Notes: generated by a model not told the origin, from the letters alone. 64,000 nt of DNA from JAGXLC01 sp046545815 (GCA_046545815.1 JBKGZA010000001.1:3073-67072); one strand, 5' to 3'. Numbered from the stretch's first letter, positions 37,383-47,539 are shown. Program-made: numbers and translations.

Positions 37383-39890
37383 TTATTTGGATCCTTTGCT
37401 ACCGGATTGGCCTTTTTTCTTCGCGGAGGAAGAAGAAGCCTGCTTCCCATTTTTTCTTTTGGTGCTTTGGGCACCTTTTTTCTGTGTATTCACCTTCTTT
37501 GTGCTCCCTTTCCCGGCAGACTGTTTTTTTGTAGTTTGCTTCCTTGCGCTTTTGTTTTTTGAAGAAGTGCTGTCAGTTGTCTGTTTTCCTGAAGATTTCT
37601 TCTGCTTATCTTTTTCCTTCTTGTTTTTAATCAACTCATAACACTCTTCAACAGTCAGTTTATCGGCCTCCTTTTTTTTAGGAATGGGATAATTGCCGTC
37701 TTTATAATTTATATATGGCCCAAACCGTCCTCTCAATATTACAAGGTCCTTGTCTTCACTGAATGTTTTGATGGTTTTCTTTCTGTCTCTTTCCCTTTTC
37801 TCTTGGATAAGCTGAATCGCGCGGTCCAAATCAATTTTGAAAGGATCGTCTTCTCTTTTAAGGGAAATATTTTTGGAATCATGCTTCAAATAGGGTCCAT
37901 AGCGGCCGGTAGAAACAATCACTTCATTTCCTTCATAGTTCCCGATATTCCTGGGCAGTTCAAACAATTTGAGCGCTTCTTCCAAAGTTATGGTTTCAAT
38001 ATGCTGCCCTTTCTGGAGGCTGGCGAACCTGGGCTTTTCCTCTTCATCTCGGGTACCAAGCTGAACCATAGGTCCGTAAGGTCCAATTTTAACAGAAACC
38101 TGCCGCCCTGTCTTCGGATCGGATCCCAGGATTCTTTCTCCTTTACTTCGTCCGGATTTTTCAAGGGTTTCTTCAACCTTTTCATGAAAGGGTTTATAGA
38201 ACTTATCGATCATCTCCGACCATTTCATGAAGCCCTCGGCGATCTGATCAAATTCCTCCTCAACATTGGCTGTAAAATTGTAATTGACGATCTCTGTAAA
38301 ATGTTGCTTCAGAAAATCGTTCACCAGCATACCAATGTCATTGGGGAACAACTTCTTCTTTTCGGCACCGGCCATCTCCGTTTTAGTCTCCTCTCTGATT
38401 CCCTCCTTATCCAAAACAACTTCCCGGTAATTTCTTGGTGTGCCAAACCGATCTTCCTTGACCACATACCCTCTTTCCTGGACAGTAGAAATAATCGGAG
38501 CATAAGTTGAGGGCCTGCCGATACCAAGTTCCTCCAGCTTTTTCACCAGGCTGGCCTCGGTATAGCGGGGCGGATGATGCGTGTATCGCTCTATGGCTTT
38601 AATTGTAATATAATTCAACTGCTGATCCTTTCTTAACTCAGGCAACAAGCCTTTGCTTTCTTCCTCCTGCTCCTCATCCGTGGATTCCATATATATCTTC
38701 AGAAATCCATCAAATTTCATTACCTCGCCGGTAGCAACAAACTGATTCGGATCATTGGAAATATCTATTTTTATGGTGGTTTTTTCAAACTCGGCACTAC
38801 TCATCTGCGAAGCGACGGTCCGCTTCCATATCAGACTGTAAAGCTTTTTCTCTGCTTCCGAGCCAGACACTTCCATATTGTTCATATAAGTAGGGCGAAT
38901 GGCTTCATGGGCTTCCTGGGCACCCTTTGATTGGGTTTGATATTGCCTCGTTTTAAGATACCGCTCACCAAATTTCTCTTGAATGATATTTTTGGCGGAG
39001 CCAATTGCAGCATTGGAAAGATTCACCGAATCCGTCCGCATGTACGTAATTTTACCCGCCTCATAAAGCCGTTGGGCAAGGCTCATGGTACGCGCAACCG
39101 AGAATCCCAACTTCCGGCTGGCTTCCTGTTGTAATGTAGAGGTGGTAAAAGGGGGTGACGGATTTCTTTTGGTGGGCTTTTTCTGCACATCAGCCACCGT
39201 AAATTCAGCGTTCTTGGCATGTTTCAATACATTTAAAGCTTCCTCCCTGTTATCCAGTCTCTTTGACAAATCGGCTGAAAATTCACTTTTTCCGTCGGTG
39301 AAGTGGCCGGTTAATTTAAAGGAAGAAGTGGGCTTAAAATTCATGATTTCTCTTTCCCTTTCCACTATGAGGCGGAGTGCAGCCGATTGCACCCGGCCTG
39401 CAGAAAGGGAAGGCTTAATCTTTTTCCACAACACCGGGGAAAGCTCAAAACCCACAAGCCGGTCCATTATACGGCGGGCCTGCTGAGCTTTTACCAGGTT
39501 CATGTCAATGGAACGCGGATTTTTGATGGCTTCCTGGATGGCTTCCTGAGTAATCTCATGAAAAACTATCCGCCTTGTTTTTTCCGGAGTCAGTTCAAGC
39601 ACTTTATAAAGATGCCATGCAATGGCTTCTCCCTCACGATCCTCATCCGCAGCCAACCAAACAATCTTGGCCTTTGCTGCCAGTTCTTTCAGTTCCTCAA
39701 CTACCTCTTTTTTATCCTCAGGTATAACATATTTCGGCTGATAATCGTTAGTAATATCGATGCCATAGTTCTTTTTTTCAAGATCTCTTATATGTCCGTA
39801 ACTGGATTTAACAAGATAGTTCTTCCCCAAAAATTTTTTTATAGTTTTGGCCTTTGCGGGGGACTCTACGATAACTAAGTTATCTTCCAT
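37383..39890 (-). CDS. topA: DNA topoisomerase I
   Basis: A type IA topoisomerase of 835 residues that relaxes negative supercoils. The Toprim domain (NLVIVESPAKAKTI, DEDREGEAIAWH) is followed by the catalytic domain with Tyr283 in ITYMRTDSVNLS. The C-terminal repeats contain GPYGPMVQLG, GRYGPYLKHD and GRFGPYINY but no tetracysteine zinc fingers. The last 80 or so residues are a Lys/Ser/Thr-rich low-complexity tail. The frame is open to 39926, but the ATG at 39890 (MEDNLVIVESPAK) fits the family and lies downstream of a good promoter. Confidence 0.96.
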   Translation of the reverse strand: MEDNLVIVESPAKAKTIKKFLGKNYLVKSSYGHIRDLEKKNYGIDITNDYQPKYVIPEDKKEVVEELKELAAKAKIVWLAADEDREGEAIAWHLYKVLELTPEKTRRIVFHEITQEAIQEAIKNPRSIDMNLVKAQQARRIMDRLVGFELSPVLWKKIKPSLSAGRVQSAALRLIVEREREIMNFKPTSSFKLTGHFTDGKSEFSADLSKRLDNREEALNVLKHAKNAEFTVADVQKKPTKRNPSPPFTTSTLQQEASRKLGFSVARTMSLAQRLYEAGKITYMRTDSVNLSNAAIGSAKNIIQEKFGERYLKTRQYQTQSKGAQEAHEAIRPTYMNNMEVSGSEAEKKLYSLIWKRTVASQMSSAEFEKTTIKIDISNDPNQFVATGEVMKFDGFLKIYMESTDEEQEEESKGLLPELRKDQQLNYITIKAIERYTHHPPRYTEASLVKKLEELGIGRPSTYAPIISTVQERGYVVKEDRFGTPRNYREVVLDKEGIREETKTEMAGAEKKKLFPNDIGMLVNDFLKQHFTEIVNYNFTANVEEEFDQIAEGFMKWSEMIDKFYKPFHEKVEETLEKSGRSKGERILGSDPKTGRQVSVKIGPYGPMVQLGTRDEEEKPRFASLQKGQHIETITLEEALKLFELPRNIGNYEGNEVIVSTGRYGPYLKHDSKNISLKREDDPFKIDLDRAIQLIQEKRERDRKKTIKTFSEDKDLVILRGRFGPYINYKDGNYPIPKKKEADKLTVEECYELIKNKKEKDKQKKSSGKQTTDSTSSKNKSARKQTTKKQSAGKGSTKKVNTQKKGAQSTKRKNGKQASSSSAKKKGQSGSKGSK

Positions 39891-39923
39891 AGATATTGCG
39901 CTGTTTGTGAAACAAATTGAAGG

Positions 39924-39956
39924 CAAAATTAAAACTTTTAAAAATCTAATGTCAAA
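39924..39956 (-). promoter_or_regulatory. Candidate topA promoter
   Basis: On the minus strand TTTG (39956-39953) and TAATTTTG (39931-39924) are 21 bp apart, both matching the Bacteroidota -33/-7 consensus, 33 bp upstream of the preferred topA start. This argues against the longer frame starting at 39926. Confidence 0.6.
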
Positions 39957-39983
39957 TTTAGACCAATTTATTATAATTAAACT

Positions 39984-42338
39984 ATGAAATTCAAAATCAA
40001 TTATAGCAAAAAGTTTTACGTCAGGTTATTCTGGACATTGTTTGCTTTACCTTTTGTTTCTTTGTTTGTTATATTTTTCCTCATCTCTCAGGATGTGTTC
40101 GGTCCCATACCAGGATTCGAGCAACTTGAAAATCCTGAAAACAACCTGGCCTCAGACGTTTACTCCGAAGACGGGGAGCTTTTGGGCAAGTATTATTATC
40201 AAAACAGATCCTATGTAGATTTTAAGGAAATATCTGATGACATAGTGAATGCTTTGATTGCCACAGAAGATATACGTTTTCATGAACACTCCGGAATTGA
40301 TGCAAGGGGGCTTGCCAGAGTATTTGTCAAAACCCTGTTGTTGGGAAAAAATTCGGGAGGCGGCAGCACCATCACACAGCAACTTGCAAAAAACCTTTTC
40401 CCGAGGGATACAGAAGTTTATAGCTCACAAATAGCTTATGCAACCAACCTTGCACTGACCAAATTCAAGGAATGGATTACAGCGGCAAAGCTGGAAAGAA
40501 ATTACACCAAGAAGGAGATTCTGGTAATGTACCTTAACACCGTACCTTTCGGGGGAATGACCTATGGAGTCAAGTCAGCATCCAGAACTTACTTCAATAC
40601 CCCCACCGATTCATTAAAGATTGAGGAAGCTGCTACACTCGTAGGCATGCTCAAGGCTCCATCCAAATTCAGCCCTTTGCGCAATCCCGATGGCTCAAAA
40701 AGAAGACGGAATATTGTTCTGAACCAAATGGAGAAGTACGACTACATCACCTCCAGCCAATATGATTCTTTAAGTTCTCTCCCTTTAGAAGTCAGCCATG
40801 TGACGGAAGATCATAATGAAGGGCTCGCCAGTTATTTCAGAGAATATTTAAGAGACCTTCTCACAGCAGAAGAACCCAAAAAAAGCGAGTATTCAAACAT
40901 GGAAAACTACCGGAAGGACTCCACAAAATGGGACAACAATCCCATTTATGGATGGTGCAATAAAAACACCAAACCAGACGGCTCCCATTACGATCTTTAC
41001 AGGGACGGACTTCAAATCCATACCACCATCCATTCGAAACTTCAGGAATATGCAGAACAATCGGTAAAGGAACACCTGGGAGATGAGCTTCAGGAACAGT
41101 TCTTCGAACACGTGGAAGGTGAGAAAAATGCACCTTTTTCCGAAGATATGGATAAAGAACAGATTGATGATATTATCCGCCGGGCCATGAGGAATACAGA
41201 CCGCTATAAATCCTTAAAACAAAAAGGTATAAGCGAGGACTCCATTCAGGAGAACTTTGAAAGATCCCGCGAAATGAGGGTTTTTTCATGGGATGGCGAA
41301 AAAGATACCGTCATGAGTCCTATGGATTCGATATGGTATCACAAGCATTTCCTGAGGGCCGGCTTTATGTCCATGAATCCCAATAACGGACAGGTAAAAG
41401 CCTATGTAGGGGGGCCGGAACACAAGTATTTCAAATACGACCAGATATCGCAGGGAGCCAGACAAATCGGTTCGACCATCAAGCCTTTCCTTTATACATT
41501 GGCCATGCAGGAAGGCTATTCTCCCTGCCATAAGGTACCCAATGTTCCAAGCACTTTTTATGAAGAAGACTCTACATGGACTCCGAAAAATTCCGGTCCA
41601 TCGGATAAGGATGGGGAAATGGTAACTCTAAAGTGGGGACTTACCCATTCAGTTAACTATATATCAGCCTGGTTGATCAAACAGTTCAACCCGCAATCTG
41701 TTATCAATGTGATGCGCAAAATGGGTATACACAGGGATATCGATCCCGTACCTTCAATATTCCTGGGAACAGCGGATATCTCCCTCAAAGAAATGGTAGG
41801 TGCTTACAGCACTTATGCCAACAAAGGCGTATATATCGAACCTCGGTATATCACAAAAATAGAAGACCGCAACGGAAACCTGCTGGCTGATTTCAATCCC
41901 AGGGAAAGTGAGGCGATCAGTGAGCAAACCGCTTACCTGATGACCAACCTTCTGCAAGGTGTGGTCCAGGATGGTACCGGCGTACGGCTGCGGGATAAAT
42001 ATGAGTTCATGAATCCGATAGCAGGAAAAACAGGAACCACTCAGAACCAATCAGACGGATGGTTTATGGGCGTTACACCCAACCTGGTCTCAGGAGCATG
42101 GGTCGGCGGAGAAAACAGGAGCATCCACTTTGACAGCATCACACTGGGCCAGGGTGCGAATATGGCTCTTCCCATATGGGCAGAGTATATGACAAAAGTG
42201 TATGAGGATTCCACACTGACCAATATAGTAGCCAAACAAGACACTTTTGAGCGCCCAGCTGACTTCAATTATGATCTGGATTGTGATGATGTAGACACAG
42301 AGGGCCCCAAAGATCGCATTGATGATGATTTCTTCTAA
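39984..42338 (+). CDS. mrcA: Penicillin-binding protein 1A (glycosyltransferase/transpeptidase)
   Basis: A 784-residue class A PBP with an N-terminal membrane helix (about 12-36). The GT51 domain has catalytic Glu95 in ATEDIRFHEHSG and GGSTITQQLAKNL. The transpeptidase domain has SxxK at Ser497 (GSTIK), SVN and KTGTT. It polymerises and cross-links peptidoglycan at the outer face of the inner membrane. It is divergent from topA and ends 7 bp from the convergent ABC gene without an obvious terminator. All catalytic motifs are intact. Confidence 0.95.
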   Translation: MKFKINYSKKFYVRLFWTLFALPFVSLFVIFFLISQDVFGPIPGFEQLENPENNLASDVYSEDGELLGKYYYQNRSYVDFKEISDDIVNALIATEDIRFHEHSGIDARGLARVFVKTLLLGKNSGGGSTITQQLAKNLFPRDTEVYSSQIAYATNLALTKFKEWITAAKLERNYTKKEILVMYLNTVPFGGMTYGVKSASRTYFNTPTDSLKIEEAATLVGMLKAPSKFSPLRNPDGSKRRRNIVLNQMEKYDYITSSQYDSLSSLPLEVSHVTEDHNEGLASYFREYLRDLLTAEEPKKSEYSNMENYRKDSTKWDNNPIYGWCNKNTKPDGSHYDLYRDGLQIHTTIHSKLQEYAEQSVKEHLGDELQEQFFEHVEGEKNAPFSEDMDKEQIDDIIRRAMRNTDRYKSLKQKGISEDSIQENFERSREMRVFSWDGEKDTVMSPMDSIWYHKHFLRAGFMSMNPNNGQVKAYVGGPEHKYFKYDQISQGARQIGSTIKPFLYTLAMQEGYSPCHKVPNVPSTFYEEDSTWTPKNSGPSDKDGEMVTLKWGLTHSVNYISAWLIKQFNPQSVINVMRKMGIHRDIDPVPSIFLGTADISLKEMVGAYSTYANKGVYIEPRYITKIEDRNGNLLADFNPRESEAISEQTAYLMTNLLQGVVQDGTGVRLRDKYEFMNPIAGKTGTTQNQSDGWFMGVTPNLVSGAWVGGENRSIHFDSITLGQGANMALPIWAEYMTKVYEDSTLTNIVAKQDTFERPADFNYDLDCDDVDTEGPKDRIDDDFF

Positions 42339-42345
42339 TCCCGGA

Positions 42346-44058
42346 TCAAATGGCCGGTATGGAACTGAGTAATTTACGGGTATATGCATCATCAGGGGAA
42401 TCAAAGACACGGCTTGATTCCCCTATTTCTATAATCCTTCCGTCTTTCATCACAGCCACCCGATCCGACATAAAACGGACCACGGAAAAATCATGGGTGA
42501 TGAACACATAGGTCAGGTTATAGTTCTTTTTCAAATCCTGAAGCAAATTCAATACCTCAGCCTGAATCGAGACATCCAGTGCGGAAACGGCTTCATCACA
42601 TATAATAAACTCAGGATTTAATGCCAGTACCCTGGCAATGGCCACCCTTTGCCGCTGGCCTCCGGACAATTCGTGGGGATAACGGTTATAAAAATCAGCG
42701 CCCAGCCTAACATCGTCAAGCAGATTAAGCGTCCGATCCTTTCTCTCCCGGCGATTCGCATAGTATCCATAATACTGAAGGGGTTCGGAGATCATCTTTC
42801 CTGCAGATTGCCTGGGATTAAGTGTTGAATAAGGATCCTGGAAAATAATCTGCACCTTTTGCCTGAAAAGCCGCATATCCTGTCGTGTAAAACTGGTGAA
42901 ATCCTTGTTTTTAAATACAATATTGCCTTCATCATAGGAAAGCAGCCTCATGAGAATCCTGGCCAGTGTTGATTTACCGCTACCCGACTCACCGACCAGT
43001 CCCAGCGTTTCCCTGTAAAATATATCCAGAGATACCTGATTGATCGCGGGCAAAAAATTCGTAGGCTTGCCAAAAAAATTCCTTTTCAGGGGAAAAGCTT
43101 TAGAAACATTCTGGAGGCTAAACATTTTTTGAACTTTCTGACCATGCACGTTTGGCGAAGGCAATTTGGGCTTTTTAAGTGTGAAAGGTGCATCGGAACC
43201 CGGCCGCTCAATGTCCATAAAATCTCCCAAAGTGTGTAGTCTTTCCGGTTTTCTGTCCAATGGCGGCTTACAGGCAATCAAACCTTTGGTATAAGCATTT
43301 ACCGGAGCGTGAATGATCTGTTCGCGCGCGCCCTTCTCCACAATCCTGCCGTTATACATCACAGCCATCACATCAGCAACCTGGGAAACTACGGCCAGAT
43401 CATGGGAAATAAAGATCAGGCTCATACCGTATCGTTGCTTTAAACCCTTCAGCAAATTAAGTATGGACTTCTGTATGGTCACATCCAGTGCAGTAGTAGG
43501 CTCATCGGCTATAAGGAGATCGGGATCACAGGATATGGCCATGGCGATCATTACCCTTTGCCGCTGCCCCCCGGAAAGCTCATGGGGATAACTTTCGAAA
43601 ATCCTTCCGGGATCGGGAAGCTCTACCTCCAGAAAGAGATGCTCAGCCTTTTCCCGGGCCTCTTCCCTGGAATATCGTAAATGTTTGATCATGATTTCTG
43701 ATACCTGGTTTCCACAGGTATAAACCGGGTTTAATGATGTCATGGGCTCCTGGAATATCATAGAAATGCGGTTGCCCCTGATATTCCGTACCAGTTTAGG
43801 ATCGGCCCGTAAAATATCCACCCAATGATCTTTTTCCAGCCGAAAGTTTACCGATCCACTAAAAACTTTGGCTGAAGAAGACAATAAATTCATAACGGAA
43901 AGGGCGGTCACCGATTTGCCGGATCCTGACTCCCCCACAATACCTATGGTTTTTCCCAGCTCAATGTCCAGATTCACCTCACTGACGGCATAAAAGTCAC
44001 CCTCATTGGAGGGAAAGCCGATGGTTAGGTCTTTTATGGATAAAAGGAAATCGTTCAT
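42346..44058 (-). CDS. Two-domain ABC ATPase of the oligopeptide/dipeptide type
   Basis: A 570-residue fusion of two nucleotide-binding domains, like YejF or fused DppD-DppF. NBD1 has GESGSGKS, LSGGQRQRVMIAMA and ADEPTTALD. NBD2 has GESGSGKS, LSGGQRQRVAIARVLALNP and CDEAVSALD. Both carry the oligopeptide-type C-terminal extension (CKPPLDRKPER after NBD1). It would power uptake of peptides or related solutes, but no permease or binding protein gene is adjacent, so partners must be elsewhere. Its start overlaps radA by 4 bp. Confidence 0.92.
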   Translation of the reverse strand: MNDFLLSIKDLTIGFPSNEGDFYAVSEVNLDIELGKTIGIVGESGSGKSVTALSVMNLLSSSAKVFSGSVNFRLEKDHWVDILRADPKLVRNIRGNRISMIFQEPMTSLNPVYTCGNQVSEIMIKHLRYSREEAREKAEHLFLEVELPDPGRIFESYPHELSGGQRQRVMIAMAISCDPDLLIADEPTTALDVTIQKSILNLLKGLKQRYGMSLIFISHDLAVVSQVADVMAVMYNGRIVEKGAREQIIHAPVNAYTKGLIACKPPLDRKPERLHTLGDFMDIERPGSDAPFTLKKPKLPSPNVHGQKVQKMFSLQNVSKAFPLKRNFFGKPTNFLPAINQVSLDIFYRETLGLVGESGSGKSTLARILMRLLSYDEGNIVFKNKDFTSFTRQDMRLFRQKVQIIFQDPYSTLNPRQSAGKMISEPLQYYGYYANRRERKDRTLNLLDDVRLGADFYNRYPHELSGGQRQRVAIARVLALNPEFIICDEAVSALDVSIQAEVLNLLQDLKKNYNLTYVFITHDFSVVRFMSDRVAVMKDGRIIEIGESSRVFDSPDDAYTRKLLSSIPAI

Positions 44059-45413
44059 GAAGAACCCCCAAATAGTTTAGAAAACAACTGTCCTACCGTA
44101 TTGACGTATTCAAGACCAATTCTGGTCCTATCCGACTGTATGGAATTATACCCGGACAGGAACATCCTTTGATACCCGAGCTTTTCCGCCTCCTGCACCC
44201 GCTTTTCAATTTGCGTCACTGCACGTATTTCTCCGGACAACCCTACCTCTCCAGCAAAGCAGGTTTTCATATCCACAGGCTTGTCCATAAATGAGGAAAG
44301 AATAGAAGAAACAATCGCCAGGTCAATGGCAGGGTCCTCCACCTTAATGCCCCCGGCCAGGTTCAGAAAAACATCTTTATTGAATAAATTCAGGCTGGCC
44401 CTTTTCTCAAGAACAGCCAACAGCATGGACAAGCGCCTGGTGTCAAAACCCGTGCTAGTGCGTTGGGGTGTACCATATGAGGCTGGGCTTACCAACGACT
44501 GGATCTCCACCAGAAAAGGCCTGATTCCATTTATAGTGGAGGCAATGGCAATGCCGCTCAAATCACTGTGAAACTGGTTTACCAAATGTTTGGAGGGATT
44601 AAGCACCTCCTCCAAACCCAACTGGCTCATTTCAAATATCCCGAGCTCACTGGTGGAACCGAATCGATTCTTTAAAGCCCTTAAAACCCTATATACATAA
44701 TTGTGGTCGCCTTCAAACTGAAGCACCACATCTACGATATGTTCCAGAACTTTAGGACCTGCTATGCTGCCCTCTTTGTTAATGTGCCCGATGGTCAGAA
44801 CCGGGATGGAAGTGGACTTGGCAAAATACAGCAAGCGGGTAGCCGAGTGCCTTACCTGGGAAACGCTACCAGGAGCAGAATCAAAATTTTCAGAGAAGAG
44901 TGTCTGTATGGAATCCACAATCAACAGATCGGGTGAAAACTTTCTGGTTTGTTCAATCACCCGCTCCAAGGAAGTTTCATTAAGCAAATATATCTCGTTG
45001 TCGCCTTCATTCAGACGTTCGGAACGCAACTTAAGCTGCTTTAAACTTTCTTCTCCCGAAATGTAAAGCACTTTGATGCCTTTTAATTTGAGCGCCATCT
45101 GAAGAGCCAGGGTGGATTTTCCAATTCCCGGTTCTCCTCCGATCAAAACCAGGGAACCCGGAACCATGCCTCCGCCCAGTACCCGGTCCACTTCTGTGTA
45201 TTGCATGGAGAGGCGCTTTTCATCATCAAGGGAGATGGAAGAAAGTGGCTGAATGTCGACGGATTTTTCCGAAAAGCCTGAAGATTGCCCTTCAGGTTGT
45301 ATGGTTTCCTCCGCGTAAGTGTTCCATTCATTGCAATAAGGGCATCGCCCAATCCATTTAGAGGATTCGGAACCACAGTTCTGGCAAATATATATGGTTT
45401 TTTTCTTAGGCAT
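44055..45413 (-). CDS. radA: DNA repair protein RadA/Sms
   Basis: A 452-residue RecA-like branch-migration ATPase for recombination intermediates. It has the N-terminal four-Cys zinc finger (CQNCG ... CPYCNEW), Walker A GGEPGIGKSTLA, the RadA signature KNRFGSTSELGIFEM and a C-terminal Lon-protease-like domain without a catalytic dyad. It is followed immediately by the ABC gene with a 4-bp overlap. The 221-bp upstream gap contains short inverted repeats. Confidence 0.96.
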   Translation of the reverse strand: MPKKKTIYICQNCGSESSKWIGRCPYCNEWNTYAEETIQPEGQSSGFSEKSVDIQPLSSISLDDEKRLSMQYTEVDRVLGGGMVPGSLVLIGGEPGIGKSTLALQMALKLKGIKVLYISGEESLKQLKLRSERLNEGDNEIYLLNETSLERVIEQTRKFSPDLLIVDSIQTLFSENFDSAPGSVSQVRHSATRLLYFAKSTSIPVLTIGHINKEGSIAGPKVLEHIVDVVLQFEGDHNYVYRVLRALKNRFGSTSELGIFEMSQLGLEEVLNPSKHLVNQFHSDLSGIAIASTINGIRPFLVEIQSLVSPASYGTPQRTSTGFDTRRLSMLLAVLEKRASLNLFNKDVFLNLAGGIKVEDPAIDLAIVSSILSSFMDKPVDMKTCFAGEVGLSGEIRAVTQIEKRVQEAEKLGYQRMFLSGYNSIQSDRTRIGLEYVNTVGQLFSKLFGGSS

Positions 45414-45483
45414 GATCAGGGATATAGCTTTTCTCTCATTGGCAGAATTTCACGCTTTTAATTTACAAATTTGAGTATAAAAG

Positions 45484-45576
45484 TTGGCAATTGGCAACTT
45501 CTTGACGAATGAGCACAGAATGACAATCTAATTTTCCTGCCAGCTGTAGCTTTCAGAGTTTGTCAACTGCCAATTG
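45484..45576. repeat. TTGGCAA tandem with inverted partner
   Basis: TTGGCAATTGGCAA at 45484-45497 is an exact 7-bp tandem. CAACTGCCAATTG at 45564-45576 carries its inverse, giving a CAATTGGCA/TGCCAATTG dyad across about 90 bp of non-coding DNA between rfaE2 and radA. Confidence 0.5.
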
Positions 45577-45634
45577 TTTTGCTAAATCTTATCTCCTTGA
45601 ATTTGATTCTGCAATATAGTAAGCTGCCCTCTTA

Positions 45635-46135
45635 TCACTTCGTGCCTGTCTTTTGAAATTTCTCAATAAGCCCACTGGTAGAATAGCCTTCCAGAAAATC
45701 AATGGTGACCACCTCACCCCCATATGCCTTAACCAAATCGGCTCCAACGATGTCTTCCACCTTATAATCTCCACCTTTAACAAGTACATCGGGTTTAACC
45801 CGGCTGATCAGGTTATAGGGCGTATCCTCATCAAAAATGCAAATCCCTCCTACCTGTTTCAGGGAAGCCAATACCAGCGCCCTGGAATATTCATCCTGCA
45901 ACGGCCGTTTATCCCCCTTAATGCTCCTGACAGAGCGGTCGCTGTTCAGCCCAAGTACCATCATATCTCCCAATGATGCCGCTTTGGATAAATATTCAAT
46001 GTGCCCGCGGTGCATAATGTCAAAGCAGCCGTTGGTGAATACAATCCGGTAATCTTTCAGCCTCCAGTATGTCAAAAGGGCATCGAGTTTTTCATCCGTA
46101 ATGATTTTTTCTTTTATCACTTCCAAATAATCCAT
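45635..46135 (-). CDS. rfaE2: D-glycero-beta-D-manno-heptose 1-phosphate adenylyltransferase (RfaE2)
   Basis: A 166-residue nucleotidyltransferase corresponding to the C-terminal half of HldE. It has FTNGCFDIMHRGHIEYL with the HxGH motif, GLNSDRSVRSIKGDKRP and VKGGDYKVEDIVG. It makes ADP-heptose for the LPS inner core. The separate kinase (RfaE1) is not in the window. It starts 3 bp after the flippase-like gene, at the end of the panC-panD-flippase-rfaE2 run. Confidence 0.93.
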   Translation of the reverse strand: MDYLEVIKEKIITDEKLDALLTYWRLKDYRIVFTNGCFDIMHRGHIEYLSKAASLGDMMVLGLNSDRSVRSIKGDKRPLQDEYSRALVLASLKQVGGICIFDEDTPYNLISRVKPDVLVKGGDYKVEDIVGADLVKAYGGEVVTIDFLEGYSTSGLIEKFQKTGTK

Positions 46136-46138
46136 GTT

Positions 46139-47158
46139 TTATGATTTATTGGGTTTTAAAGCTCGCCGGTTCTCAATCATAAGCATAATAAAGGACAGGG
46201 CGCCCAGGGTTATTGCGAAAATTGACTGAGATTCATGGGATAAAGTGGCATATGTCACTGCATCTGCCCTGGAAACTTCATAAAGCGAAAGGCCGAGTGT
46301 GACTATCCAATGGAATGCCCCGATGCCACCCTGCACGGGAGCAGACATACCCAGACCTCCAATGACAAGCAGGAACATTCCATCCAGAGGGCTTAAATGA
46401 GAGGTAGATGGCAGGGCAAACAAAAGCACATAAGTCATTAAGAAATACATCAGCCAAATGAGCAGGGTATGAAAGATAAAAGTCCACCGGTCCTTCATCC
46501 TGAAGATGGTTTTCAGCCCTAAAATTACGCCCCGAACCAATTCCTTTATCTTTCCGATGACAGGGCTTTTAGAATATTTACGATTCAAAAACCAGACCAG
46601 GAAAATCAATGCAGCCACTGAAGCACCGAATATTACACCCTTAAGCAAGGAAAACTGAAAGAAACTGTCAATCCTGCTCAGGAAAGGCTCAAAAATGTTA
46701 TTCCTGAAAAAAGCCCCGAAAAATCCTATTTTGGAAAAGAAAACAACAATCAATATAACAAACAGCACAACAAGATCGATGGCCCGTTCTATGATTACTG
46801 TACCCAAAAGGGAATCGAGGGGTATCTTGTCGGAGCGCCGGAGTGTTCCGCAACGGCTGATCTCTCCGATGCGCGGAAATGCAAAATTGGCGGTATATCC
46901 AATCATTAATGCATAAAATACATGTTTTAACGGTGGATCGAAATTCAGGGGTCTGATAAGCAGCTTCCAGCGGTAAGCCCGGCTGACATAACCCACCAGG
47001 GCAAAAAGCAGGGCAAAAGCCACCCATTTAAAATCAGCCATTCGAAAACTAGAAAGCAGCTCCTCAACACTTACCCCACGAAAAGCAAAATAGAGCAGTA
47101 TAAGCCCTATCGCAAGAAATATCGTGAATCGTATTATTCTTAAAACCGATCTTCTCAA
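46139..47158 (-). CDS. Flippase-like integral membrane protein (YbhN/LPG-synthase TM family)
   Basis: A 339-residue protein with eight or so membrane helices and the family pattern MIGYTANFAFPRIGEISRCGTLRR near residues 80-105, with GGLGMSAPVQGGIGAFHW in the C-terminal half. Related domains occur in MprF and AglD-type proteins, so a role in lipid or polyprenyl-sugar handling is plausible but unproven. It lies 5 bp after panD and 3 bp before rfaE2, which hints at an envelope-lipid context. Confidence 0.85.
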   Translation of the reverse strand: MRRSVLRIIRFTIFLAIGLILLYFAFRGVSVEELLSSFRMADFKWVAFALLFALVGYVSRAYRWKLLIRPLNFDPPLKHVFYALMIGYTANFAFPRIGEISRCGTLRRSDKIPLDSLLGTVIIERAIDLVVLFVILIVVFFSKIGFFGAFFRNNIFEPFLSRIDSFFQFSLLKGVIFGASVAALIFLVWFLNRKYSKSPVIGKIKELVRGVILGLKTIFRMKDRWTFIFHTLLIWLMYFLMTYVLLFALPSTSHLSPLDGMFLLVIGGLGMSAPVQGGIGAFHWIVTLGLSLYEVSRADAVTYATLSHESQSIFAITLGALSFIMLMIENRRALKPNKS

Positions 47159-47163
47159 AAAAT

Positions 47164-47514
47164 CTATACCAGTTTATTGGTTGCAGTATCAGGAAATATC
47201 AGTATGGGTTGATGGTCACGGGCTTCCTCAAAATCCATGGAAGCGTAAGAAATGATAATAATTACATCTCCGACAACCACTTTGCGGGCAGCAGGTCCGT
47301 TCATGCAAATCTCCCCCGACCCGCGTTCACCTTTGATCACATATGTTACAAGACGTTCACCGTTACTGATATTGAGCACCTGAACCTTCTCATTTTCTAT
47401 AATGTCAGCGGCATCCATCAAATCCTCATCAATGGTAATGCTCCCACTATACTGAAGGTTGGCGTCAGTAACAGTCACCTTATGTATTTTGGACTTCAAT
47501 ACTTCTATATTCAT
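47164..47514 (-). CDS. panD: Aspartate 1-decarboxylase proenzyme PanD
   Basis: A 116-residue pyruvoyl-dependent enzyme that makes beta-alanine from aspartate for pantothenate. It self-cleaves at Gly24-Ser25 (QYSGSITID), and the conserved IYVIKGERGSGEICMNGPAA-type stretch (TYVIKGERGSG) and DVIIIISYASM are present. It follows panC by 25 bp, so the two arms of pantothenate synthesis are co-expressed. Length is normal. Confidence 0.96.
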   Translation of the reverse strand: MNIEVLKSKIHKVTVTDANLQYSGSITIDEDLMDAADIIENEKVQVLNISNGERLVTYVIKGERGSGEICMNGPAARKVVVGDVIIIISYASMDFEEARDHQPILIFPDTATNKLV

Positions 47515-47539
47515 AGCTGACCGATTATCCGATGCAAAG

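Noticed and set aside
37803..38510. 235-codon plus-strand ORF inside topA
   Set aside because: It lies opposite conserved topoisomerase coding sequence and has no recognisable domain.
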